Assembly (NCBI RefSeq): GCF_963678635.1
Contig: NC_087062.1
Location: forward strand, 44,160,395-44,224,394
Reading direction: 5' to 3'
From: Symsagittifera roscoffensis
Taxonomy: Eukaryota > Xenacoelomorpha > Acoela > Convolutidae
DNA: 64,000 nt
Both the position numbers and the translations under genes were made by a program. Of this stretch, positions 1-11,470 are shown piece by piece. The first letter of the stretch is position 1; the number at the start of each line of letters is the position of its first letter. The notes under the pieces are model-generated. The model saw only the letters and a list, made by a program, of their open reading frames with translations, was not told the DNA's origin and searched no databases.

Positions 1-2260
1 TCAAAATAAATCTGCGCGTTGTTTTCAAAAAAAATATGGAGAGTTTTCGATAATCAAACAAAAAAGATTTTAAATTAGGCGAATCTACAAAAACTTCCAC
101 AAACCCTCAGCGAGGCGTAATATTTAGAAACAAATATAGGATATAAATCAAGGGCCGTGAACTTCTCTCTTCAATCTAGGTTAACTTAGCTTACATTTTT
201 GTTGGTTAAATTTGGCGTGCAAAACAACTTACTCCCTCAATTATTTTTATAATTGGCAAAAAAGTAAGCGGACTTTGTTTAAATATATTTTTTGATAATG
301 AGTATTTATTCCAACTGCTCCTTAACTGATGCTCACTCTGCGTCTCAATGAAACTGCTCTTTAAGTTTTCGAGGTGACCCACTCGATGAGATGAAACTTT
401 TTGTGGGTCAAGCTCCAGGCATTGCTAATAGTATTTATTTGCTGTTGTAAGGTAGCTGGCAAAACCAAACTTAAACTTTAACAACTGCATCTTCTTTAGT
501 TTTTGTAAAAATGCTTAAAATTTGTCCAAATTTTCATTGTCAGATTTGAGCTAAAGCGCAGTTTTTCTACTGCTTTCCATTGGTTTGAAAAATTGTAACG
601 GAAGCTTTATATTCTAAGACGCATCGCTATTTCATTGGAGATTCTTGTTAGAAAGAATGTTCTACAATACCAGCAGTGGTACAAGTGTGATAGAGATGTC
701 CCGGTTAGAACCAAGTGTGAAAGAATAATCTTAAATTACTTTAATTTTGTCAAAAATTGCAATTAAGTAACTCAAAATGTGCATGTCGGTCGCTTTAAAA
801 CTTTTTCCCAAACGTAATTAATCTGCTTCATTCGAGCAAACTTATTTGATACTTAAATTACATCATAAAAGAACAAAAATGAACCAACTCAAAGAAAATG
901 GAATATTTATTATCGGTGTAATTTTTAGTTCTGTCAAATTTTGCGGATAAAAAAATTGAAATAATAAATTTCAACAAAAATTTGTAATACCCCATTTAAG
1001 ATATCAACTCTCTGAGTTCAATCCTAAAAGATATTTTACCTCTTTTGTAAAGTTCTGGGGGTTTAAAAATTGCCAAATTGTTCATGTTCTGGACTAAATT
1101 ATGCGTGCTTTGAAGGGTTTATTCGTAAGGCTGAGAGCCTAACGCAATTTATTTATGCGTGGCAAATTATCCCGCACAACAAAATTTTTACAATTTGAAT
1201 TGACGCTAGCTAATTGGTCGTAATAATTTCGTACGACTCGTAATTTTACACTTAGATATTGCTCAAATATTATAGGTTTTCAATATTTTTCCCCAAAAAC
1301 TATTCGATATGAAATAAGGGACAGTCGAACATTTGCCCTGACATACGAGCAGTCTTGTTCTTGCGTTTAAAATGAAATTTTGCACAAATCTTACAAAATG
1401 AACGCATCTCTTGAAATAATCTTGCAAAATGAATGCCAAGTCTTGGTTAACTTTTGCGTTTGGAATGCAGATTTTAAAAGAATTTAATGAACAAGTTGTT
1501 ACTTTATTAGTGAAAAGAGAGAAACATGCCTACGGTTACAAATAATCCCTAATAGATTGAAAACAATGTTAGTTTGGAAGAACTGCTTCTTACGGCTATC
1601 AGAAAAAAAGTTCTTTTTCCCCTTCCTCCTTCCACCTGCTATATTGTACTCATTTTCGTTTTTTTTTTCATTCAGAGGATATTGTACTTGTAAATAGTCG
1701 ATTATTTCAAGAACAGATTAAATGGCGAAAACCGGTTTAAATTGATGTGCCTAGTTGTGTTAGAAACGCCCAATCACCATGACTGCCCCAATGACCTCGC
1801 AATGCAAATCTGTCGCCGAAAAACTTCGAAAAATGCTCTTTTATTGAGCATAAAAGAGTTCTTGATGTTATTATTATGTTTTTTTACCATATAAATATTA
1901 CAAATATTACCATATAAGGTATATTGAGAATTTTTCCATATCAAACTTTACTCAGATGTTTCTACGAAGTAAATTGAAATCAATTGTTTTTTTTTGCTTG
2001 TTGAAGACTATAAACGACTTCACGGAATCTGAATTACAAAGTTTTATTGAACAACTCTATTTTAAAGCAAATACGTCAAAAAAGTTATGGTTTTGGAAAC
2101 GCTTCTTGTGTCACTTCTTGTAGCAGCTTTACAAGAGAACAGTTAATAAATTAAGAATAAACTAGAAAAACTAATATGATACAGCTTTGTTATTTAGCAG
2201 TTTATGTAACTATTTCTATAAAATGGACGTTTTTCATGCGTGATTCAAATTCTGAATAGT
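1..2260. other. Intergenic AT-rich DNA, no gene seen
   Basis: I find no convincing coding region, RNA gene or long repeat here. The stretch lies downstream of the first GTPase gene, which runs on the minus strand. A TTTATT word near 2042 reads AATAAA on the minus strand, about 215 bp past the stop codon, and could be that gene's polyadenylation signal. That is a weak positional guess. Confidence 0.5.
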
Positions 2261-3601
2261 TTACAGGAAATTGGGGTCCTCGGAGGGGTCTGGGTCTCTA
2301 TCTAATTCTTTATCTGCGATCCACTTCTGCACTTCCACGGCCACATCCCGCACACTTCTCAAAATGACCTTAAGTTGAACCAGAGTTGTCACAAATGACA
2401 AGCCTCCGGCAGCTGCTGGTCCCACAATGGGCACCGCCAAGGCCATGAATCCTTCAATCGATTCAGACACGGCAATTAGACTTAAGCTTTTCAGTAATGT
2501 AATCAAAAGGTCATACGACAAGTTCTTTGCGCTGGACCAATGAGAGTCCTCCCGAACCAATGAAATTGCTCTGTTTTTGGTTGAAAGTAGCTCAGTTAGC
2601 TTTGTCTCGATGATTTCTGGTTCTTTGTTTGCCTTCAACTCTATTTCAGCTATAGAAGTTTTGGTTAAACCGAACTTTTGTAAATAGAGATTGATTTCAT
2701 TGTATATTAGCTTCGCATCCAGCAAAGCTCCTGCTATTGGAATAGGCTGGGCTCCACCAGCTGCTGAGGCCGTTGCAACAATTTTTATTCGTTTGCTCAA
2801 CTCAATATACATTTCTTGTACCATTTGGGGTCCACGGATTTTGATTGAGAAGAGAAACGCAGTAGTTTTTGTTTCAGAAGCAAACCCACGCTTACAAATG
2901 GTTTCAACCAATAGAACCATGTCGAAGTGCTGCATCGATTCGAGGGGCTCTTCAACATTCACAAGGAACACTTTGTGGAGTTGTGGGTCAAAACAATTTT
3001 TCTGGAGTTGTTTCTCAAGGAGTTTCCGAATTTCAGCAACTGCATCGTCTTCACTGATTTTAGGTTTCTTCTTTTTCACTAACTTTGCTACCGTTTCATC
3101 AACATGGGTGCGCACCAGGTAGAACAATTTACCTCTCGCAGCCAATTCTGCGGCGACAAAAAACTCACTGTCTCCGAGCATTTCTTTGGTGACTATGATG
3201 TACAAATCGTACTCGTGCTCATCCAGTTCAATGTCTTTGAAGTAAGTCTCCCGTTTGAACTTGTCTCCGTCGATTCCAGGAAGGTCCCAGAAAACAAAAT
3301 TGGGGAAATCTGGATTTTCAATTTTCTGTACTTTCATCGTGGTTGGTCCCAAAACTCCAACTTCCGCTATTTCTTTTCCAATAAGGGCATTAATAAAGGA
3401 AGATTTACCTTGTCGAGATGGTCCGATGATTGCGATGTTGATGGTTTCTTCTTTCCATCTATTCAGGTCTGCCAACTGGGCCTCATTTATCCGAGAAGGT
3501 TCACCGTTCTGCGCAACTGTCACGTTATTGTAATGTAAAGTTTCTTGATTCAGCTGTGCAGTATCTATGTTCAGATCATTCGGTAAAGTATCAGAAGCCA
3601 T
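2261..3601 (-). CDS. IRG-like (immunity-related) GTPase, paralog 1
   Basis: Predicted 446-aa single-exon GTPase. Visible motifs: P-loop GPSRQGKS (about residues 60-67), a TT pair in switch I (about 87-88), the G3 motif FWDLPG ending at about 109, and RTHVDE at the G4 position (about 164-169). The C-terminal helical part carries QPIPIAGALLDAKL followed by YLQKFGL. This matches the Pro-containing, Asp-containing helix and FGL signature of IRG (p47-type) GTPases, which in vertebrates act on pathogen vacuoles and cell membranes. A hydrophobic helical stretch (about 375-430) and an acidic tail ending DPNFL follow. The ATG at 3601 is preferred over the ATG at 3631: it has A at -3 and G at +4, and it aligns with the start of paralog 2. 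The G4 lysine usual in GTPases is histidine here. Membership of the family is fairly sure; an immune role in this animal is inference. Confidence 0.88.
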   Translation of the reverse strand: MASDTLPNDLNIDTAQLNQETLHYNNVTVAQNGEPSRINEAQLADLNRWKEETINIAIIGPSRQGKSSFINALIGKEIAEVGVLGPTTMKVQKIENPDFPNFVFWDLPGIDGDKFKRETYFKDIELDEHEYDLYIIVTKEMLGDSEFFVAAELAARGKLFYLVRTHVDETVAKLVKKKKPKISEDDAVAEIRKLLEKQLQKNCFDPQLHKVFLVNVEEPLESMQHFDMVLLVETICKRGFASETKTTAFLFSIKIRGPQMVQEMYIELSKRIKIVATASAAGGAQPIPIAGALLDAKLIYNEINLYLQKFGLTKTSIAEIELKANKEPEIIETKLTELLSTKNRAISLVREDSHWSSAKNLSYDLLITLLKSLSLIAVSESIEGFMALAVPIVGPAAAGGLSFVTTLVQLKVILRSVRDVAVEVQKWIADKELDRDPDPSEDPNFL

Positions 3602-4187
3602 TTCTTCTCTTAAAATTAAGAATTGTAGCATCAACTTCTGGCAGCTTCTGATGAAAGAATAAAATGCGTTTGCTCACGTTTCGTATATTTAGTCACAAAA
3701 CATACCACTATTTTTGGTAATTGAGTAATTATTACGTCAATAAAGCGTTGTGTTTTTGGTGGCCGGCAAAAAATGCGACAGCCGTCAAGGTGAAAACCGT
3801 TTTGTGATGGGACTTTCAGACGACAAAGAACCTTTCTGTAAAATTTGCAACGCAAAATGATTGCTTTAACACGCGAAATACATATCTGCATAAGACAAAA
3901 CGCAAAATCATCGTTTTAAAAGACATTTCTGAGAAAAAAAACGGAAATTTTAACAATTAAACACGCATCAACCCTTGTTTCGGAGTGGAGTTCAATTGAG
4001 ACATTTCGACTGTTTTTGACGATTATACACTTAATTTTTGATGCTGCCCTAAAGTCCTGTTGCCATATTTGCCTTGCATCTTGTTTTTTATATGAAAACA
4101 ATCATCACAAACTTCCGTTTTTGTTCGCAATGAAATGAACGAAACAGTGAAAGGTAGTTTTTTTATTCCACAAAATTTGTTTTTGTA
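3602..4187. other. Upstream region of IRG paralog 1
   Basis: This is the presumed 5' flank of the minus-strand GTPase gene. It has no convincing coding region; the open frame over 3631-3891 has no recognisable features and no counterpart upstream of paralog 2. Short words such as TTTGCTCACGTTTCG (near 3669) and ATCATCGTTTTAAAAGACAT (near 3907) stand out, but I cannot assign a promoter element. Confidence 0.35.
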
Positions 4188-4456
4188 TGCAGCAAGCACT
4201 ACTCGCTTACGTAGCAGTATTTAGATAACGGCGTATTCATAATTGTCAGCAAGCAGACAAATACATGTTAACCAGTCAGAAACGAGACAGGAAAGAAACA
4301 GATAATTATTAATTTTTTATTCCGTAAGTTTGCTTTGTTATCTCGATTCTGATTGGTTAACATAGTTTTAGTCTGCTTAATGTTAAATAAGAAAACACGG
4401 TTACCTAAATACAGACTGCACTACCCGTATCAAACAAAGGCTGCTAAACTGAATAA
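4188..4456. mobile_element. Foldback (palindromic) MITE-like element
   Basis: The sequence is a long imperfect palindrome. The best arms are 4246-4300 and 4330-4384, sharing GTTAACCA-TCAGAA-CGAGA in inverted orientation around a loop of about 30 bp. Similarity continues outward: GTATTTAGATAACGG near 4217 is mirrored by the region around 4400-4412. Arms total 100 bp or more. A related single arm lies at 63167-63290, so this is a dispersed family. No coding capacity. Confidence 0.75.
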
Positions 4457-7189
4457 AAGTTTCATTAACAATTATAAGAAAATATGGGTCCTTTTACTTA
4501 TGTTAACTAAGTATCTTAAATTTGCGATTTTGTAATACTCAATATACAAATGCTGAGAGCAACATACTGATAGCACTGGTTAACTTAATCACTTTATTGG
4601 GAAGACGACTTCTAACAGGGCCGAATTTTGAGCAAGGATGAAGTTGATCATTTTTTTCCCTAGAGCTATTTTCTGTGTTTTTTTTGCTAATCTGGGTAAG
4701 GATGAATTCCCATAGGTTCCAATATTCATAGCTCACAAAATAAAAAATCAGTCGCATAAGTTAAAAAATTTATCTTCTTGAATTCTGATTGGTTGAAATT
4801 TGACCCAACAAATTTATGGATTGATTGCTTACTGTTCAACCAGCATAAACTCAAGCTGCAGAATAATGACCGCCGCAGCCGCGCCCACGTGTTGCGAGCT
4901 TGCCACCAAAGAGGAGGACTCTATACGAAACTTAGAGACTCGGCTAATTTAGTCTGTTGACCAATTGAAATGGTTTGGGACTTATGCGACTTTTGGGACT
5001 TTTTATTTTGGAACCTAGGGGACGAATTTTTCATTTCGGAACCTATGAATACGCAGCTGGGTAAGACTCTGTAGCGTATTTGAGATAATTTTGAGTAGTT
5101 CACCAAACATTCTTCATTTTGCCAATTCGGTTTATTTAAATTTCGACCTAAATTCTGAAGAAAACATTTTGAGATGGTTCAGAAGTCTGATTGGCTAACT
5201 TCAGCCAATCAGATTGAAGCAGAATAGTTTCAGTTCAAAATGTTGAAATTTGATTTTAGGACAGAACTAGTAAAAATACCCCATAAAATTTTGAAATTTT
5301 TTTGATAAATTATCTGATTTTGTTTTTAAATTTAAATTTAGTAATAAGTAGTTTAATCATAAACCTTTTTGATTTAAATTTTTTCTAAATTTTTAAAACT
5401 ACATTCAATTCGTAATGTGTTGTTTAAGCTCTTGTAAAAAAAAACTGTGTATTAAGGTTTGGCGGCTACCGCAATTGTCTGAAAAACAAAAAATACGGGG
5501 ATCAATTTGTTCAAGACTTCGTTATTGGCTGAAAAAAGGCTAAACACTTAGAAAGATTTCGACCCAAAACGAATTTTTAAGAAAAAACTCAAAGAAAATT
5601 TGTTCTTAATAAGTTATCTGATAATAAACCTTCTTACTGTTCTCTATGCAAAAGTCCACGTGGAAGATAATTACATAAGTTACAAAAAATGCAAAAAGTT
5701 ACGCCACAAACTTTTGGATCAGTCAACCTTGCCTCAAATCAGTTCCAGAGATTTTGAAGCAGAATTTACTCGCGGCGTGCGATATACTCAGAATTGAGAA
5801 ATGAAAACATAAAAATTTTATGCTCAAATAACAAATTGGCGTAGGTGTTAAAAATTGTGACAAAAATTGTTATTTAGAAAGGCAGAACTTGTTATGAAAA
5901 ACACTACAATGTAAAAGTTTTTAAAGAGGGCAACAGGAAACAAGTTACGTTTTGTTTTTTTTCTGTCAATATCACACTAATGACAAAATTAGAAAAATAA
6001 AAATGAAAAATTTTTTTAATCTGCAAAAATTGAGATTTTGTGACTGTGACAAATATCGACAAGCTTTGTCAACATAGCTATAAAACCGAACCAATCATTT
6101 TATTGATCAGAAAATGTTAATGAAACTTAAATGTATCAGAATGTAGCTTGTTAACTTTACTCACTATTTGAACACACAGATAGATTTTGTAGACCTGGAT
6201 CATGCCAATTTTCATAACACTAACTTAAAAAATGCTCAGAACTGGATTCGTGTCGGATAAACGAAGTTCAAGTAGCAAAACTGAAGAAGTGGACAGGGAA
6301 AATTGTTAACGCTATTGTTAAGTAGAAAGTTGGAGAGAAGAAAACCGAGTTTTACAAACTTTGAAGCAATTATGAGCTTGAGGCTTTAATCCGATGCACT
6401 CATAAGGTAATTTTTACTGAGAGTAGAATTCATGCTGCAGTTTTGTTCCAGGAGCAAAACAACGCTTGCAAATTTATTCCACAAAAAAGTCAGCTCGACA
6501 TTTTTGCAATGACTTGAAGCAACCTTTGAATTAGTTATGAAGTATACGTGCCTAATCCGGTAATCTCTAACAGCTGCTGGTTAGGTTTTATATAACACTC
6601 TGATTCATTTGATTCATTTGATGCTAACCTTAAATAGTGTGCGAAACGCGGCCGGCCTTTGAAGTCCAGGAATATACTGCCGCTAAAAAGTCCAGACAGG
6701 GACACAAAACTATCCCAGGATTCGGATTTCTTGCTAAGTTGCTGCTAGGCTAACTTTATGTGAACTTTTTCTCACTCATAGTCGCCATTGCCAAAGAATT
6801 GCAAACAACCAATAGAATGTTTCGTAACTTTTCTTTTAAAAATTTCCGAAAAAAAAAGATTTTTTTCAAGATGAGATGATAAATACGACAATGAAAAAAC
6901 GCTTTTTTTTGTGCCAACAAAAATATTGTTTTGTGAATACAGTAAAAACAAAAAAAATCTTCAATCAGAAAACGAAGAGCGAACATTTAGTTTCGTCCAT
7001 TCTTGGGAAAACAATATGAGGTTACGAGGCCAAACTGTGCATTTTGTGAACTGTAAGCGGGTTCCGCAACAGGCTAAAACCAGAATAGCGGCAAAACCTG
7101 CAACATTGCTGCTTTTCGTTGATCTTCTTTGCTGTTTTGGATTCCACATACAAATAGCTTAGAAACTGTATTGCTCAAAGTCGCTCCAA
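4457..7189. other. Intergenic AT-rich DNA, no gene seen
   Basis: No protein or RNA gene recognised. The short open frames (for example 5600-5797 and 6911-7162) lack any feature I know and have the base composition of their surroundings. The only structured item is a perfect 11-bp hairpin at 5186-5213. The sequence TCTGATTGGTT also occurs at about 4348 and 4783. Confidence 0.5.
5186..5213. repeat. Perfect 11-bp hairpin with CCAAT core
   Basis: TCTGATTGGCT is followed after 6 bp by its exact reverse complement AGCCAATCAGA. The same CCAATCAGA word is found in the foldback elements at 4.2 kb and 63.2 kb and near 61873, so this is probably a residue of such an element rather than a promoter. Confidence 0.6.
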
Positions 7190-7500
7190 AAACAAGCAAA
7201 TTTGCGGAATCCGTAACAAAGTTGTGGAATCCGCAACAAAAATTGCGGAATCCTAAACAGTTTGTGGATGCCATTAACAAATAAAAGTATTCGTATTTAA
7301 TAAACTTAAGTGGTCGTGGGATCGGCAACTGTAAATGAAATCCACAAACTGTAAGCGGAATCTTCAAATTCTAAGAGGGATCCGCAAATTATAACCGAAA
7401 TCCGCATAAATTTGCGGAATCCACTTACAATTGCAGAATCCGCTCACATTTTCGGAATCCGGAATAATTACCATAATTGCTCGTTGCGGAATCCGCAAAA
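7190..7500. repeat. Cluster of imperfect GCGGAATCCGC words
   Basis: Over about 300 bp the partly palindromic word GCGGAATCCGC and close variants (GTGGAATCCGC, GCGGAATCC, GGGATCCGC, GAAATCCGC) recur about ten times at irregular spacing, often followed by AAC or AAA. A diffuse outlier sits at about 7058. It looks like a decayed minisatellite. Open frames crossing it are not supported as genes. Confidence 0.6.
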
Positions 7501-8789
7501 AAAGTAATGTGCTGACAAAATTTACGTTACAGGTACTTGTAGGTGGAATCATCCACGGAAATTGTGTAAGTAGAACCCACTTGTATTTTGGAAAAAGTTT
7601 AAAGACAATTGTGCGCCTATCCAGTGAACAGTTGGGCCTCCTAATGAAGGTTGGGTCTGAAAAACAAATGTTAGGATTTTTTAAGAACAATCAGAGATGT
7701 CTTTTAGAAACAGACGTTTTTTAGAAATTCAAGTTACGGTAGAAACAGCTTTCCCGAGCTTGCTGTGAGGTTGATGATGTAGCTCTGGAAACCAAACACT
7801 CAGCGCCATTGTTATTTGTCACACTTCGACAACGGCTGTAACAAAAAACTCATTTCATTTGTAATCATATTTTATTTCGAACTAATTTGACTGCAATTTG
7901 AGCTTACTTATCCGGTTGTTTGTTTTTTCGAACATTGATTTTTTTCTGAGAGCACTGCTTTTGTTTTTGTTTTTATCAACACGCCTTAATGTAAAGCGCA
8001 TTGATATTGTTCTGATTGCTTTTCCTACAACTTGATCCTATGATTGTCTGGAAAACTTGTTATCATACAACTTTCAAAAATATATAAGAAACTGCGTCAA
8101 AGACGTTCAAAGCAATTTTGCTGTCATTTTCAAGATTTGATTTTTTTTCAGATCGTCAAAGAAACTTCATTTTGGATGATAAAGTACTTACAGCTTTACT
8201 AGCTTGCAGATTTTGCGTTACTACCTTGCAGAATTTACTAGCTTGCAGTTTTACTAGCTAAATGGGTTGACCTCCTACCAAAAGAAACTGCCTATCGTAC
8301 AATTTTTTGTTTTTCATACAATTTTCAAACAAATTTTAATAACTGTTTTGAGAGTTTTAAATGAACATCTTATCTTTTGGACTGCTTTGAAGATTTTTGA
8401 CTGTTAAAGAAAACGGTTTCACCATTTTATTGATAAAATGCTTATTATACTGTTTTTCGATCGCAAACTCACTTTTGTGCTCAAACAAAAATACTTCCAA
8501 GCTAAATTTTTTATAGGGCCGTCGAAGCTAAATTTTCATAGATATTAAGAAAAATTATATTGAAGTGTTTTCTGTAGCCTTAATTGGTGCTTTTTGATTT
8601 TATGCTGTGATGAATCAAAAAGGTGTGAAAGTGCCAACATTTAATTACTTAGCAAATCACCAAATTTAATAGTGAAACCAGTTTGAAACTAGTGTTTAAA
8701 ACCAATTATTTTCTTTCAGAAACTGTTTCTATAAAATATTTTTTCTAACCAATCATGATACATAACTAATACGAACGATTAATTGTAAT
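7501..8789. other. Intergenic DNA, no gene seen
   Basis: AT-rich sequence with no recognisable gene. A short direct repeat, TTACTAGCTTGCAG, occurs twice between about 8196 and 8255, with a partial third copy. Nothing else structured was seen. Confidence 0.45.
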
Positions 8790-8894
8790 GCTGAATTTAC
8801 TTGTAGTTTCAGCACCAGGACAATTTAACTGTAACTTAGAAGACAGTTGTTCTCCTTTGGACTAAGTTCCAGATATCTAACCTGCAAATACCAG

Positions 8895-9067
8895 TATACA
8901 CTAGATATTTTGAAGATATACACTAGGAGATATCAGAGTAAGATTAAGATCACTATTAGATTAAGAAGTTGCACGAATCAATCCGGCCGAAAAAAGATAG
9001 CGTGACGAACAGACGGTGCACCTTATCTGAAATTACTCTATGAGTAAGCTACTCCAGGCATAAACTC
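8895..9067 (+). repeat. 5' LTR remnant
   Basis: This block matches 24400-24546 in the same orientation, with only scattered differences and small indels. It ends in AACTCA, compatible with the CA end of an LTR. Just after it, TGGTACAACC followed by AAAAGTCTCGAAC resembles a tRNA-complementary primer binding site, but the spacing is one base off a normal tRNA 3' half. The upstream part of the LTR (to about 8790) is too diverged to align with confidence. Confidence 0.6.
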
Positions 9068-10809
9068 ATCTGGTACAACCAAAAGTCTCGAACAAAAACT
9101 ACTAACAAATTAGGTTTAGCAAAAACGAATTAGAAACAAGATCAAAATGTGATTTGCATCAAAATGTGATTTGCAAAATTGGAAAATATTAGATAGCTCA
9201 GACAACCTAATAGATATGTCTCTACGTCTGAATAGGTCTACACCATTATTTCAAACGATACGTCAAACACCAGGTCAAAAACTGAACAACAAACCGAGCT
9301 TCTAAATTCTGACACGACGCAAGCTGCAACGAGTTTTTTTTCTACAGAATTCTTCATGCAGTGAGTTTTCATTCTCTTACATGAAAATAACATACTTGGG
9401 GTAATAAGATTCATTTCCAAGCAATATATTTCTGTTAGATTACCATAATATATAACCATAATGAAGACTGATAAAAAAATACACAAGTCGTTCACTTCGT
9501 CAAGATCTGCAGTATAATTGAAAACTTTTGTAAAATCAAAACTTTTTGATATAAAATACAAAAATTAGTTAGTAATAAAATTTAGTTAGTTTCATCAAAT
9601 TTATTGAAGTTTATGATTCTCAAGAGACCTAATCGTTTCACCCTTTCCTTTTTTTCCATCCTCCTCATCCTTGTTTCCTAATCTAAAACATAACCATAAA
9701 TATATCATTTCTAATATCATTTAAACTTTTAATCTTTAAATCATTTCTTTTGAATTCTAAACATTTTAATTATCTTAAAATTAAAAGATGAAAATTATCA
9801 AGGCCTATTCTTGCTTTGTTTTCAATTAAATTATCTTAAACCAGTTCTTCAAGGCTATCCTTGGCTCTTTAATTGTTAATTTAATATTTAGTTTCAATTC
9901 ATTTAATTTAAAACTGTTTGATCATCAAAGCTTCCCTTGGATCAATCAGAATGTTTTTGTTCCCTCAACCTCCCAGATAACATGTCTAACGACCTCAACC
10001 ATCAATTCATTTTGCAACCCCTATCACCGACACAGGATTACTAGAAACTTTTAAAAAACTAACCAATTTAATTGAGATAAACAGTGAAGATTTTCGGTTA
10101 CTCCTTCTTCACTTGAGACCCACCTCTTAGATGACACAAGCTTAAGCTCATCATGAACTTAGTAAGATCTATAAGAGTATCTAAAGATCTACTTGTGTAC
10201 TAATCACACCTGAAACTTGTGGATTGATTTACTGTTCTCCAACTCTCGATCACAAAATCACAGCCCTAAGTAAGGTTAAGATTTTTTTCTTAAAACAAAT
10301 TTTAGCCACCGAGAAATGATATACCTTCTATCCAAACCGTCAACTTGAACAATCTAGGCTGAGCTCTTAACAAGCATAAGAATTAACAGTTCAGGAAAAA
10401 ATTCTAACCTTTGGATTTTGCAACTACAATCCTAAACCTTCTTTCAAGAGATAAGTTAGGCAATAAACGAACAAAAAGACTCCAAAGTTGCCCTGCTGAA
10501 AACGAAAGATACGGCCTTGTAGATTCACCACATAAACTAAAAATAGAATATCTTAGATCGAAAAAGCAAACAAGAAAATAGGCAATTACAACAAAGCAAA
10601 AACAAATTATTAAACGAAGATTTTCCCAAAACCAAACGCAGCTTCGGAATCCGGCACCACTTCAAAACAAGATATTTAAGACCATCATTAATAAAAAGTA
10701 AACGCTGAACAAAAAATTTTTACTTTTGTAAGCCGGTACGACGATACAATTGGAATCAACCAATAACCCACATTGAAAGTTACTTATTAACCGTGACACA
10801 ACATAGAAA
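9068..10809. other. Retroelement leader, no gene
   Basis: Untranslated-looking DNA between the LTR remnant and the gag start. It contains a 17-bp tandem repeat (TCAAAATGTGATTTGCA twice, about 9143-9176). The minus-strand open frame over 9238-9561 shows no known features. From 10541 onward the sequence is also present at 14703, see the duplication entry. Confidence 0.5.
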
Positions 10810-11470
10810 ATGACTCAAAACGACAAATATTTTGATAACGATTCTATTCTTCCTTTTATCATTCACACACAGAGCAATCCCGCTAGAGGACAAGGACAAT
10901 TTTGCCATAATCTAATAGCAAATTTGTTCAAAAAAAATAGCCAATGTAAACGATAACTTCCCGAAGTAAAAATCAGAAGACAATAATTGATCACTATTTA
11001 TCAGGTATAAGTAAAATCACCTCAGATTACGGATTATTTTTTATTGAAATCTTGGAACCACAAGATATCAAAAATCACACCGAATACAAAAGGTGACATA
11101 GACCTAGAGTTCTCAAAATTTTCACATAATATATTAAAAATAATCAACACCAAAATTAACAAACAGCAAAATCATTTTTCACAAATAATGTTTTCTCCAT
11201 CATTTATAGTTACATTTTTGTTCTAGAATCAAACGAAGAATTTAAAATCATATCAACAACTCAAACATCTGGATATGCAATAATAAAACATGATATCAAC
11301 CTTTTCTCGCTTTTTTAGACTCAATTCGTGAAACACACACCAATATTGAAATCTCACAAGTCGTTAAAGTTGATCAGCAAACAGTTCTAGCATGGTTCAT
11401 GATAGACTATTTTGTATGCAATTTAGATTTAACCTTTAAAGGAAGAAAAAAATTTAGATCACAAACTTCA
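10541..11470 (+). repeat. Source copy of internal 0.93 kb duplication (leader plus gag start)
   Basis: This segment recurs at 14703-15638 in the same orientation with high similarity, for example AAACGAAGATTTTCCCAA and AATCTTGGAACCACAAGATA in both. A third partial copy of its end follows at 15639-15876. The copy here sits at the position expected for the original, between leader and gag. Confidence 0.85.

Noticed and set aside
2691-3538. Plus-strand open frames of 143 and 144 codons opposite the first GTPase gene
   Set aside because: They are antisense shadows of the conserved minus-strand coding sequence and show no domain.
3599-3634. Longer N-terminus of GTPase paralog 1 (start at 3631 or the TTG at 3634)
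   Set aside because: The upstream codon is TTG, the ATG at 3631 has a weak context (T at -3), and the extra residues have no counterpart in paralog 2, whose first ATG aligns with the one at 3601.
5600-5797. Small gene of 65 codons
   Set aside because: Only length supports it. The composition equals that of the intergenic DNA and no similarity is recognised.
9238-9561. 107-codon minus-strand open frame in the retroelement leader
   Set aside because: No recognisable features, opposite to the direction of the element, AT-rich composition like the surroundings.
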